Below, one piece after another: positions 12,498 to 23,015 of a DNA stretch of 64,000 nt. The stretch's first letter is position 1. Each line of letters begins with the position of its first letter. The notes beneath the pieces were generated by a model, which was given only the letters and a program-made list of their open reading frames with translations, was not told where the DNA came from and ran no database searches. A program made the translations under genes and the position numbers. The DNA is from Corbicula japonica (Eukaryota > Mollusca > Bivalvia > Venerida > Cyrenidae), in contig JAZAYU010000115.1 of the NCBI GenBank assembly GCA_038501625.1, positions 772,501 through 836,500 of the forward strand, given 5' to 3'.

Positions 12498-13388
12498 CAC
12501 TCATCCAAAGTTCCTATAATTTTTATCGGTCATCAACTTTATATGTTAACAATGTATGCTAGTTTCGATTCTTCCCAATCTCAAGACATGGTTTGAAAAG
12601 AACTGTGTTGTCTTTGATCAATAATTTTATGTCATTTTAATCATTATTTATTGTTTTCTAAGATGAATCAATACCTTTTACTTACAATGCAGGTTCAAAA
12701 TCAGAACAGTCTTCAATTGACAGGGAGGTTATCATAATTGGATACTTTAAAGTGGATTTTTAAAACAAAAATGCTGCTGATAAATAATCGTTTATGTTTT
12801 TCTTACCAACAAGGGTTCCTACTAAAGGATTAGGGAATTAAAAGCAGATTTTTTTTTTGCTTTACCTTTAATTGCATGAAATAGATGAAAATGGAACATT
12901 TAAAGCCATCGAACACCACAAATATGAAATAATGCAGGCTCGGTTTGATTGAGCCTGTTTATGGACAGTAATGGAAATGCATATTACTGCCCACGCCGCC
13001 TAGCACCGGGTTGAGCGCAACTCAATATTTACACCAATAAACAGTACAATTCGGATCCATCCAAAACGATGGAATGCATATGACGGTGAACATGGAACCT
13101 TCAATGCGGTATTTACAGATTAACACCATTCCATGCTCAGCGGCGTATGATCCCCAGATAAAAGAATGAGTTTGCTATAAACGAGAAAACAATGGGTGGA
13201 ACTAAACAGAATTTTGACAGGGGATATAGTACATTACGCCAAAGTGTTCTTTAGTCAGTTATTAAAGCATTAAAGCTCAAATCAATGTGGATTTTTAAAA
13301 CAACTGATTTCAGATAAAGCGTTAAGTCAATGTCTTTCTAATAGACATTGAGAGAAAAAAAGCCACCAATTAGAACTTTGGATAAGTG
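12498..13388. mobile_element. Tc1/mariner-type MITE, copy 1, with nested insertion
   Basis: Termini CACTCATCCAAAGTTC and complement of CACTTATCCAAAGTTCTAAT, flanked by TA on each side. Internal sequence parallels 32287-32841. The middle (about 12884-13235) is a separate inserted repeat. Confidence 0.68.
12884..13235 (-). repeat. Dispersed repeat, copy 1 (related to the L1-like endonuclease fragment)
   Basis: In reverse orientation it matches 51660-51995, including the palindromic block ACTGCCCACGCCGCCTAGC and the flanking GTTGAGCGCAACTC. Its far end matches part of the decayed endonuclease frame at 51521-51772. Confidence 0.6.
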
Positions 13389-14690
13389 TATAGTATATAT
13401 ACATGAGCAACAATAATTTTATCTTAATTTATAAAACATAACACTCAATCTATTACACCTCAAAGAATAATAACTGATTGTTTAAGAATTTATTTAATTT
13501 CAGAGCTTTGCACGGTTTCCCAATTTCATTCCCAAATTCAGTAAATAGAAATATCTTTCTGGAATTTGCAATTAGCTTGAGAAATACAAATGAAACGGAA
13601 CTTATCTTTGATATCTATAAAGTTACAAATTGCTCTTTTTTGAAAGACTATGGTCTACATTAGAAATATCACATTCCATTCTTTGCTGGTGTACAGAAAG
13701 TTTCTCTTCATAATTTTGGGCATGTTATCAAGATAGTATTTATATTCATTTTTTTAAGTTAACCATATTTATTAATGTTGATGTTTTACGGAGCGCAACA
13801 CGTCACAACTGTTTAAACTAAACAAGTCCAAAGCTCATTTTTTTGTTCTATGAAAATTTAATGGCAACAGTTATAAAGAACATTAATATTTTAGTTAGTC
13901 CGCTAACAACACATTTCAAGAACATTACAACAATTCACAATAACAATTTTTGATTTTATTTTACATCAAGTTGAATACAACATATTCTCATAAATTGACA
14001 TTGTGCACAAGAAGTTTGATAAACACACACTATAGATTTTCAGACTTTTTATTGAATTCTTCTCTTATCAAAGCGCCATATTTCACAATTTTAATTAAAA
14101 TTAGATCCAACAAAAACAAAAACGACACAGAGTAAAGTATTTTAAAAGTATAATTGTAACATGGATCCTAAACCAGTGAATGTTTATTGGCTTGGTTTTA
14201 AAGTTCCCGTATAGTTAAACCAATCTCCAGGATATTTAAGTTGTTAATAGTTTCCAGTGACATCGTTATGTGCTCCCGTTTAGTCCTCTTCCTTTTTCTT
14301 TGTTTACCGAAACTATGCTATCTTATGCATCGTCAAAATTCAACAGTAAAGTCCGCTTTTTTACACCTATTTTATGGGCAGTAATGAAAATGCATAGCTG
14401 AAAGTTTTAAAATTTGCCCAAGCCACTAAAAAGGTGGATATTCAATAATGTTTCCGAGACCAAGGTCCTTGGTGTCGTATCAGTAAATCACGATTTCCCT
14501 ATGAACCTTTATCATCTCTTAAATCCCAGCCACCGTCGTTAACACAAAGAGGTAAGCAAAACATTCAGTAGATGGGTTAATCACCAAGTATGGATAGCGC
14601 TGTAGAGTATTGTGTTTTGTGGCTTTTCTTTTAGTGAGAGTGGTTCTGTCAGATCCAGAATATTCTGTTTATTATTATCAAAAAGTCAGT
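13389..14690. other. Non-coding AT-rich DNA
   Basis: No gene supported. A small fragment at about 14365-14415 resembles the GGGCAGTAATG part of the neighbouring dispersed repeat. Confidence 0.35.
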
Positions 14691-14699
14691 TATTAACTT

Positions 14700-14900
14700 T
14701 GAATTCCATCATTTGGGTTGGATCAAAGTTTTACTGTTTATTGGTGTAAATATTGAGTTACGCTCAACCCGGGGCTAGGCGGCGCGGGCAGTAATATGCA
14801 TTTCCGTTACTATCTATAAACATGTTCAATCAAACCGAGCCTGCAATATTTTCATATTTGTCGTGTTCGATGGCTTTCAAAGTTCCCTTTTCATCTATTG
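14700..14900 (+). repeat. Dispersed repeat, copy 2
   Basis: Shares TTTATTGGTGTAAATATTGA, GCTCAACCCGGGGCTAGGC and TTTCATATTTGTCGTGTTCG with 51830-51965 in the same orientation, and with 12884-13080 in reverse. Confidence 0.65.
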
Positions 14901-15818
14901 TATAGATTACAAGCTATGAAGTCAAATGCTGTTTTGTTGTTGTAATTGTTAGTGGGATTGTTGAAATTTGTTGTCCATTAGGAAGTGATAAGATCAGTGT
15001 GTAGGAAGAGAGCGTCTGAAAATGTCTGCTGGTTTTTCGCTTGTTTTAAATGTAGCCAAAATTTTAAATGTATCAACATTTGTTTTCTTGCCTTGGTTTA
15101 GATATGATCTTAAGAACATTGATAATAAAGAGATCGTAAATTAAATAAAGTTTGCTAAATATCTTGCTGTGCATTTTTTGCAAGTTCAAAAATCACAGGA
15201 TGGTTCATTATTTTTAATACTGGCCAATAGTTTACAGTGTTTTCGTTTATAATCAAAGTAACCTGTAACGAATATTTGCTAGATAATTCACTTATAGAGG
15301 TTAATCAATAAAAATAAGGATTTTATATCAAAGGGAAATAAGTCTTTGATATCAAGCCGTTACGATTTGTGTCCTAATGGTCGTTTGCTTTCAAACGTCA
15401 CTTGAATATTTCAAGTAAAAAAAAAGATAATAATTACATTATAAAAAAGAAGTCATTTGTTTCACCAAATATCAGAATTGTGGAACATGCGAATGTTTGG
15501 CGTATTTAATGCTAATAATTGTTAGTTAGGGAAAAGAAACACACTGTGGATACAGTCTAAACTAATAGCAAAATTAGATTTTAGAGAATTCTAACAATCG
15601 TAAATCAAAAAGTGCAAACAGCTGTTAATGCCACAAAGCAACATCATTGGTGAATTAAGTCAAAAGAACACTCAACAAACACTGTAATAAATAGATCGTT
15701 CGTTGTTACTTAATTAATGACTAGTTAGACAATATATGAATTATGGTGATGCATCATTATATTAAAGGAGATTTGTCAACTTTTTGTGTAAACTTTTCTT
15801 CGTTAAATGAAACAAGTG
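14901..15818. other. 3' flank of gene A
   Basis: AT-rich, no supported gene. The 3' UTR of gene A should begin at 15818 and run to lower coordinates; no convincing AATAAA in that orientation was found close to the stop. Confidence 0.35.
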
Positions 15819-16025
15819 TCAAGGATTCTTGTTCCTGTTTTTACGTTTGTACCAGGATGACGGGGCTTTTCGTTTAGGTGCCACAAAGGCTTTCCTTTCA
15901 AAGTCAATGTCTGCATATTGACACGGTATACACTTTTCATTCACTATTCCATCAACTTCCTCAAGGGTTGCCAAATCCAAAATGGCATACTGCAAATCGC
16001 GCCGACTTGCTCTTTTTTTCTGCGA
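15819..16025 (-). CDS. Gene A exon 7: C-terminal ITIM exon and stop
   Basis: Phase-0 start after CCTTCAG. It encodes LQYAIL (strict ITIM, Tyr383) and CQYADIDF (Tyr407), spaced 24 residues apart as in many paired ITIM receptors, and ends in a basic lysine-rich C-terminus with stop at 15819-15821. Confidence 0.7.
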   Translation of the reverse strand, partial: SQKKRASRRDLQYAILDLATLEEVDGIVNEKCIPCQYADIDFERKAFVAPKRKAPSSWYKRKNRNKNP

Positions 16026-19000
16026 CTGAAGGAAACAATGCATTTATACAAAAATGAAGTTAGTGAAAATATACATAAGATCAGGCTATGGCACCTTCAG
16101 AACAACTTGAATACGACAGCGAGAATAGGTCAAATGAGATGTATGTTTAAACAAATGCTATACACTGGTGCAGAAAACGCAACAATCAATGACGCCATAT
16201 CAGAACGCGCTTATTCGAGTTGCAATACTTTTATATTATTTTCAAGTCAGAAAATAAACAATCAGGAGGGCTTAAGATCAGAAATCTGCAAAAGAAACGT
16301 TGCTGTTATTTATTACATTGACGTGGATTTAAATATATATTAACTTGTGTACATTCAGTGTCATTTACTGTTTAAAGTTTTTGTTATATATGAATGTAAA
16401 ACTGTCTGTAAGAGAATAGTATAGAGTTAATTCACAAAGGCAACTGGTACATGTTTGTACATTTGATAACCTGACAAGTCATCTGTGACGCTAGTGCATT
16501 CTAGTAGTTTATTTAAATCACCAGTTGCAAAAATTGTTTTGCAAATGACATTTCCAATGCGTTAACCTCTCTGCTTTTCCTTATTTCAATTGTTTCAGAT
16601 GCTTTTTTTCTTTCTTTTTTTTTAATTAATCTCATGAAAACGTTACGTGTTTTTCTCCCTCTTTTATTTGGCGTTGTGATAAGGCTGTGTTTTCTGCTTT
16701 TGGCTTTTCCTTTTTCTTCATATTTCATTGTTTACACAAATCAATCCCAACTGAAGTACAAGAAAATGATTAGTGGCGAGTATGTACAATATCGAAATTG
16801 AATAATCGGGTCTATAAGTTGATGTTGGTATCCTTATCTATTCATTTAGTTTGTCAACAGTATGGAAGAGTGACGTCACTGACACATTATCATAAACGAA
16901 TAGACAAAATTACAAGTGCACTTTCTTAAAAAGAGCAAACGATTTATATTACCTTTCTTCTTAATGATTTTGACACTAAATTTGAATACACTGGCGTTTC
17001 ACTCTTTTTAATACACACTTCCGGCGCACAATATTGTTCGCCTAATGTACGTGTAAGTGTCTTGCAGTCTATTTTAGGAAATGCTACGTTGAACGGTGCC
17101 TGGCTCTGTAACTGTTTAGTTTTCCTTTTCAGTACTTGAGAGTACACCGGAATGGTTCTTTCTAGTTGGACTAAACGTCCACCATGCTCGACCCTGCGGT
17201 TATCGTCGGACAAAGTGTGATCTACAATACTGTATTCTACATCCTTGTGTTCAGATTGATTATCTGTTACTTTGTTCAAGTCTTCCTTACTCGATACCGG
17301 ACCTGGGCGCTGTGGCAGCGCAGGGGAGTGATCCAGTTTTGTGTCTTGGCTGTAGTCATATGAAGCATGCTCCACTTGAGCATAGTCCAGTAACACCTCT
17401 ATATCTATTTCATTATAGACCGATTCTGGAAAGTAAATGAACATGAAAATCTACATAAGTTTTACGATAAAACCACTGAGAGCCGCTTACCCTAAAAAAA
17501 TAAACCGATGACATGTATGAAATAGATGACCTCCAACTGAACCCAATTTGAGCAATCAGGTTAGTGTTTTATCCATTTTTTGTAAAATATCTACACAATT
17601 TATAATTTAAATCTGTGTTAACTGGTTTCTTTTTATTTTCGTATTCAAAGTAGAGGATGAACGGTCTTGTATTTCTTGTCGGAAGGATTTTACAAAAACA
17701 GTTAGCCATTGTTGAAAGTAATTGACATTTAAAAGTCTTAGCCTTTATCAGTCCTTATAATTGAAACGATTTTATTGAATGACGATATTTTTCTCTTTGA
17801 AAAAAGAAGCAACAGAAACGCACACTCGGACAAACTGGCCATTGAGGGTGGGCGTTTATATTATAGTATTGCTGTTTTGATAACAGCCCCTATTGTTCAT
17901 ATTTAAATTTGACTATTGGCTTCACTTTGTGATAATCAGAGTTTTGGTAGGCATAACTACCGTTTTTTATATACTAGTGTCCAAAGGAAATGATACCACT
18001 TGTTTGCAAGGGCATATGTCATCGGAAATAGAACATTTGGATTGGTCTAATTCATTCTAGAAACTTTTTAACGGCATCATGCATGCGTTCAAAAATCAAT
18101 TTTTATCAATACTGTACGAGCATAAACAGAATTTAAATATGGGTTAGGTCTAAAACAAACATTTAATTGAAAGTTTGGTATCGTTTCTTTTGGACACTGG
18201 TGTACTATGGACGCAATCTAGTGCAATTTTAATGACTCCAGGATAGAGAAGCGCAGGGTAAGGTTCGAAGATGAATCTAGTATTTTTTTGTTTTACGCGT
18301 CCCTGAGCAATCTCAATATGCGCCAATTGTTTCAGTACCACGTACCACCACGTGCGCAGTAATATAGAAAATTCTTTGGCAGACTTTGAAAGCTTTTCAT
18401 CGTTTTAGATTAACGCGTTCTCAAAATATTGCAAATAGCGTAACCCTGTGTATATTTATCCCTTTATAGAGTTTTTTTTAATTAAGGATACACGTGCTTT
18501 TAGAAAATAAATGTCTAAACTTACCATTAGCAAGTTGTCTTGGGCGAGTGCTGTAAAATACACGATATTATTTTATTATGATGTTTAAGAATTGATCAAA
18601 TGGGAAAAATTATTAATCATGGAATTGCTTGATATCCTATAAAAATAGTATAGTCGGGTGAATTAACTCCATTAATGCAAAAAAAAAAAACAAACTTAGC
18701 AATTCAAAAGCTATCATCAGCTTGAAAAGAATTATATCTTCTAACCAACATGGATAGGGTACAGATTTACAAGTTCAATTCTCAACCAAAAACAAGTCAC
18801 CAGAATTTTATCGGCTTTTCAAACCAGCTAACCTAGGATTAAAATTAGAATAAGTACTCCCTAAAAATAAAAAAAATAAAAATAATTCTTTCTTTTTTTT
18901 GTTTTATATTAAAGTACACTAGAATTCTAATGACACAACAGTGTTTAAAAAGTTCATAAATTTTATTTAATTATTCACTTGTTTGTTCATATGAAAACCT

Positions 19001-21923
19001 GTTGGAGCAATTATGTGGGTTTTGCACCCTAATGCCTGCTTTAAAGTCCCAGTGGCAATTTGTTTTTGACGGTTCCAAATGATAGTGCCTCTAGCTGGGA
19101 GCGAACCCGAATCGCCACGGCGATAGCGCCTTGCCCTGCAATGCCGGCGACGGAACCAACTGAGCTAGCCGGGATAACCCCAATAAAAGGTAACCCAAGG
19201 TGGTAACCCCACATATTCTCTTTTTCGATAATTGTCTGTGGTGTCACATTTAAAATTGATCATTTTACTAACCCATGCATTCTTTTCTACTCCGCTTTTT
19301 TTTGCTGTGCGGAGAGGCTGTGTATTATGATTGAGGCTATTCTTGATATGCATGTTTCAGTTTTCCAACCAGCGGATGGACTTCAAAACAATCGTTCCTG
19401 TTCTAATTTTACTTACACCGCCACCGATGTCTCTTCTCTGTGGTTCATGAGGATCCGTGCATCTGAAATCAAGAGTATTTAATGGTTGACCAAGCTTGAC
19501 TGCCTATGTTTAATAATAATAATAATGTTCAATAATTAATAGAATGTAAACACAGGTTAAGGCAAATTTACTCATTAAAAGTACTATTTTGCCAATATAG
19601 AACACATTGCCTCGATAGCACAGTGGTTTACGCGTCCGCCTGGCATATGCCAAACTTTTTTTTGAACCGGTTCGCTTCACACTGACTCTCGGCTTTTAAG
19701 AAAATATATTAGATTTATATTTTTAAGTTTTATTGCAGTTATTTCAAAGTATTGTATATATGTTGCTTCAGTTTATTTTATCGTAGAAATATTTTTTTGT
19801 GTAAAAAATTTAAAAAAAGAATGTAAAAAATGTCAAATTGAGTGCGTCTTAAACCGCTCGGCTAATGGGACAAATACTCGAAGTTGGGAGCTTCAGGCTT
19901 TAAACAACGATAAAAACATTCATTCGTTAAGGGCCTACCACACTCCTCCCCAGCACGTTCATCGATTTAAAGAAAATTATCAAAATGTCAAATAAAGGCA
20001 AAATGCCGTTCAATAAAACTTTGCACAAATGAGTGTTACTAATGTATCTTTATTTTACATATGGTAAGTCACGTTCGAACAGCAAAGAAAATAGCGAGAT
20101 CCAAAAATTCCCTAAACTTCTATTTACATGAATTCACAAAAACTTTTATTAGTTTGAGAATTCTAATATACCAAACAACATAAGCAGTTTTCAAATGTTG
20201 CATTTGTTTTTAAATTTTTAGGCTGTTTAAGGCCGCATTAAGCATCAAATACTTAAAACTTATAAAGGAATCAAAAGAAAACAATACACTATAGAAATAC
20301 CTTCTTGCCTTTTGATCTGTCTTTTGCGCACCAGGAAAACAGTGGCTGATATGATAAATACAACGAGAACTGAGCATACAGCAACAACGATGACAGTTGC
20401 GTTCCCCAGTCTTGCTTGAGTGCCTGCTTCTGTCAAGAACAAGTTTGTTTTTGGAACATACGGTCGCTTTAGTGCAAAAACGGTCTAAGTGCCATTGAAC
20501 TATAAGGAGTCAAACTGTTTTTGCTCCAAGGTAAAGAAATCAAATACATCAAAATAAAGTAAGTATAAGTATAAAGCTGTTGCTGAACAAAGAAAACAAT
20601 GTCATCGTCTTTCAAAAGCTTAGTTTGTAAAGGAAAAGGGGTGATGGAGAGGTAGAAGGGCATCCGACACCGGTCAGCCGTATATTTATACGTCCAAGGT
20701 ATACTTTTCATGTTAAATTAAAAAAAATAATTTTCATGGTTACTGCTGCATTTCTGCCTCAAACGACGGATAAAATTTACACTCTGGACAAATGAAGTTG
20801 CAACAGAATATTTAAATTGCTGTGTAAGGAACGACAACTCTGCAAAGGAGATTCCTTAAACGTTTGACCTATACCCATTGGTCTTTTCTTTATTGCTTTA
20901 TCGTTTTTGAAGATAAAAAAAGAGAAAACACCAAATATTTCGATGTTTAAGCAAAGAAAAACTCTTTCAATCCTTAATGGATACGATTTATACAAAAATA
21001 TAATTATTGCTCTCTTCGTAAAGCAATTGAATAAATTATATCCTATTTAATTGACAAAGTTTATTTTGTAATCTACTAATTACATTAGATATGTTAAGTT
21101 AAGATTAGATTTCCAAATGAGGTACACAAAACAAGTCGTTTAGAGTCTCACCTGGGCGTGGCGACGACAATGTGGAATCCTTCTCTGGTATTTTAATATT
21201 TACCCCTGAACTTAAGAATCCCGAGGTATTCGGCTCGTCTGACCAGCAGTGAACCTTGTACTGCCCTTCATCAGATGAAACAAGCTGTCTTACCGTCAGT
21301 GTATAATCTGCATCACTGTATTTAGTCATATCGTAATCATAATCAACATTCTTTTGAAGTATTACATTTGAAGAGTTCTTGTTGAAATGTATCCATCGAT
21401 ATTGCTTCTTTTCTTTGATAAAAACCTCCATTTCTGCGCTAGGATACAGCCTAATCTGACAATCGAACGCGTCTGTCATCTCTTTGAAAATATAGTTCTC
21501 TTTAAGTCGCCCGCAGACTGAAACAGGGCCCAAGATAATAAAACTAAGTTTTGAGATCAGTCTCAAATCTCAAGGATCTGATTGGATAAAATGGCGACTG
21601 GTCGCCATTTCAGCCAATCAGATGCTTGAGATTTGAAACTGATCTCCAGATTTAGTTTTATGGTCTTGGGCAAAGTTAATAATTAGTCATGTTCCTTTAT
21701 TAACTGCCTGGATTCCCTGAGGTCTTCTCATGAAGGAAATACATTAGTTGAATCAACAGCTTTTTTTAAAAAGCATGATGCATTTTTCTGATCATTTTTG
21801 TTTTCTTCTTAATGAAATATTTTTTTAAATTTTTTAAGGTAAAGTTTTCTTACCTTTCTCACCTCCTACGTAAATAAATTGATTCATGAACATAAAAATA
21901 AGTACAGCCATTTGTACAGCCAT
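15819..21923 (-). CDS. Gene A: single-Ig transmembrane receptor with ITIM-rich tail (7 exons)
   Basis: Spliced model, exons in coding order: 21854-21923, 21152-21517, 20301-20429, 19417-19462, 18525-18550, 16953-17425 and 15819-16025. All introns are GT-AG, phases run 1,1,1,2,1,0, and the total is 1317 nt (438 residues plus stop). Residues 1-23 are a hydrophobic signal peptide. Residues 24-134 form one Ig domain (Cys43, Trp65, the D-x-G-x-Y-x-C block ending at Cys114). Residues 157-179 are a transmembrane helix followed by RKRQIKR. The ~255-residue tail has YxxI/V/L motifs at Tyr216, 227, 277, 307, 359, 383 and 407; SVYNEI, LDYAQV, VEYSIV and LQYAIL fit the strict ITIM pattern. A proline-rich stretch PALPQRPGP (247-255) could bind SH3 domains. 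By family knowledge, phosphorylated ITIMs recruit SH2 phosphatases, so an inhibitory cell-surface receptor is inferred. The ligand is unknown and no orthologue was recognised. Confidence 0.75.
16953..17425 (-). CDS. Gene A exon 6: main cytoplasmic signalling exon
   Basis: Encodes residues 213-370 with five tyrosine motifs (SVYNEI, LDYAQV, VEYSIV, PVYSQV, PVYSNL) and the proline-rich PALPQRPGP. Acceptor TTTCCAG|AA, donor AGAAAG|GTAATA. The reading frame would stop six nucleotides past the donor, which supports splicing there. Confidence 0.72.
17972..18204. mobile_element. ~230-bp TIR MITE in a gene A intron
   Basis: TACTAGTGTCCAAAGGAAAT at the left is matched by the complement of TTTCTTTTGGACACTGGTGTA at the right. 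The minus frame at 18150-18341 falls inside and beyond it and is not a supported exon. Confidence 0.6.
18525..18550 (-). CDS. Gene A exon 5: 26-nt microexon
   Basis: A 26-nt exon (acceptor TTTTACAG, donor AATG|GTAAGT) reads TRPRQLAN. It changes the phase from 2 to 1, exactly what exon 6 needs. Skipping it would break the frame. Confidence 0.58.
19010..19365 (+). repeat. Dispersed ~250-bp repeat, copy 1, with inserted tRNA-like segment
   Basis: Shares the order GCACCCTAA, CCCAGTGGCAA, GGTAACCCC, GTGGTGTC and TTGATATGCATGT with 31255-31600 and, in part, 54895-55110. The tRNA-like block at 19080-19180 splits it. Confidence 0.55.
19080..19180 (-). ncRNA. tRNA-derived SINE head or tRNA pseudogene
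   Basis: On the minus strand, CGGCTAGCTCAGTTGG resembles a pol III A box and GGGTTCGCTCCC a B box about 45 nt later. The outer stems do not pair as a proper tRNA, so a SINE head or pseudogene is likelier than a working gene. Confidence 0.45.
19417..19462 (-). CDS. Gene A exon 4: proximal cytoplasmic tail
   Basis: Small exon (46 nt) with acceptor GATTTCAG and canonical donor GTAAGT. It reads DARILMNHREETSVA in the frame carried over from exon 3. It is too short to show homology; support is phase agreement and splice sites. Confidence 0.6.
19606..19690 (+). ncRNA. Degenerate tRNA-like (SINE-type) sequence
   Basis: CTCGATAGCACAGTGG followed by CGCGTCCGCCTGGCATATGC resembles the D-arm and anticodon arm of a tRNA-derived SINE. 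The B-box region (GAACCGGTTCGCTTC) is rearranged. Confidence 0.35.
19931..20146 (+). mobile_element. Half copy of the TTAA foldback family
   Basis: GGGCCTACCACACTCCTCCC, then GAAAACTTTGCACAAA-like and ATGTATCTTTATTTTACATA blocks match the left arm of 4496-5167. TTAA precedes it at 19927-19930; the right arm is absent. It lies in a gene A intron. Confidence 0.65.
20301..20429 (-). CDS. Gene A exon 3: transmembrane segment
   Basis: A phase 1-1 exon coding a short juxtamembrane stalk, about 22 hydrophobic residues (TVIVVAVCSVLVVFIISATV) and a basic stop-transfer sequence RKRQIKR. Acceptor CTTGACAG, donor AAGAAG|GTATTT. Confidence 0.75.
21152..21517 (-). CDS. Gene A exon 2: Ig domain
   Basis: One phase 1-1 exon holds the whole Ig domain, as is usual for Ig superfamily exons. 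The B-strand Cys is in AFDCQI, the core Trp in YRWIHF, and the F-strand signature is SSDEGQYKVHC. A third Cys, near the N-terminus (VCGR), may make an extra disulphide. Acceptor TTTCAG|TC, donor CCCAG|GTGAGA. The acceptor lies 10 bp from the end of a foldback MITE. Confidence 0.78.
21528..21671. mobile_element. Foldback MITE, copy 1 (gene A intron 1)
   Basis: A near-perfect palindrome with ends GCCCAAGATAATAAAACTAA and TTAGTTTTATGGTCTTGGGC and a central ATGGCGACTGGTCGCCAT. It ends 10 bp from the gene A exon 2 acceptor. Confidence 0.8.
21854..21923 (-). CDS. Gene A exon 1: start codon and signal peptide
   Basis: Encodes MAVQMAVLIFMFMNQF and continues to GGEK, a short hydrophobic leader. The donor is GAGAAAG|GTAAGA, phase 1. 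The first ATG is chosen because the hydrophobic core follows it directly and the frame joins exon 2. Confidence 0.72.
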
Positions 21924-22972
21924 GCTTTGTTGCTTTTTTAACTTTCCTAACAATTGAATTATTAGTTAACAAACTTTGAATCAGTAATATAGTGTACATG
22001 TATTGAGTACTTTATATCGTGTGAATCCTCTCGTCCAATTGCAAAATCAACGTTCACGAGTCACTCATAATCTTGAATCACGTTTAACTGCGGAAGTGAT
22101 GCTTAATCCGATAAAACAAATATACTTATACGTCCTCAAGCTTATTTTCTCTAAAACAATTGCATTTATGTTTTATTTTGGGATTATGTACCTATAACCT
22201 TCGGTAGATACAGAGTGATATAGGATAACTTCAGTGCTTCCTTTAAAAGAGTTTTTCAAGTATTTATTGAAACCAACTATTATACACTTGCATGTGACAG
22301 TATCGCTTCCGATCCTACCCTACCCCTTATTCTCACTCCTTTCTTTGTATAAACGTAAATAGTTAAAAACAACAAAATAACCTTTTTCATTTCCAATGAA
22401 AAATAACAAAAACAAATAATAAAAATATTAACCTTACCTTCGCTTTATCTATCATTTTCCATTCTAATTGCTGTTTCATTACTAGTATTTTAACTAGTTA
22501 CAATAACATTAGAACTACTTTGGAGTCAGGGGTAGTGGGTGGTGGTAGTGGTCGATTATGTTCGATACAGCCGCCTGTGCATACACCCATTTCACGAGTG
22601 ACCAACGAATGTGTAGATTTTGTTGTAATTTCATTGCAGTGAAGAGCGTGACATGATTGGCCAATGATCATAACATAAATCAAGAGACCAGTCTCAGATA
22701 TCAAGAATATGATTGGCTGAAATGGCGACTGGTCTCCATTTCAGCCAATCAGATGCTTGAGATTTGAGACTGGTCTTCAATCTTAGATTCACGATCTTGG
22801 GCCATTTTGAGAACAATTTATTAAAGGCCGGATGCCACTTTATATGACAGTGCTCTACGGCTTACTTAGGCTTTTTAGCTGCTCTTTGTTTTACATAGCT
22901 CTTGATATTTTGACCGACTTAAGCATATGACAGTTAACATATCTTGTAATACATAGAGCGCTTTATTAAGAC
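21924..22972. promoter_or_regulatory. Divergent intergenic region between genes A and B (candidate shared promoter)
   Basis: The start codons of the two signal-peptide exons are 1.05 kb apart and point away from each other, so both promoters and both 5' UTRs should lie here or in unrecognised upstream exons. The sequence is AT-rich, has no clear CpG cluster, and contains a foldback MITE at 22674-22802. Individual promoter elements cannot be assigned. Confidence 0.4.
22674..22802. mobile_element. Foldback MITE, copy 2 (between genes A and B)
   Basis: Same family: GATTGGCTGAAATGGCGAC and its complement CATTTCAGCCAATC, ending in GATCTTGGGC. Confidence 0.78.
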
Positions 22973-23015
22973 ATGTACGGATTAATTGCACTTTGTTTTA
23001 TATGTTTCAATGTGG
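22973..23015 (+). CDS. Gene B exon 1: start and signal peptide
   Basis: Encodes MYGLIALCFICFNV, a compact hydrophobic leader, ending at GTGG|GTAAGT in phase 1. Signal-peptide character and the strong donor support it. Confidence 0.6.

Noticed and set aside
16513..16728. 71-codon lysine-rich minus frame between gene A exons 6 and 7
   Set aside because: Intronic in a model where phases already agree across it; no splice sites link it and its composition is that of A-rich DNA.
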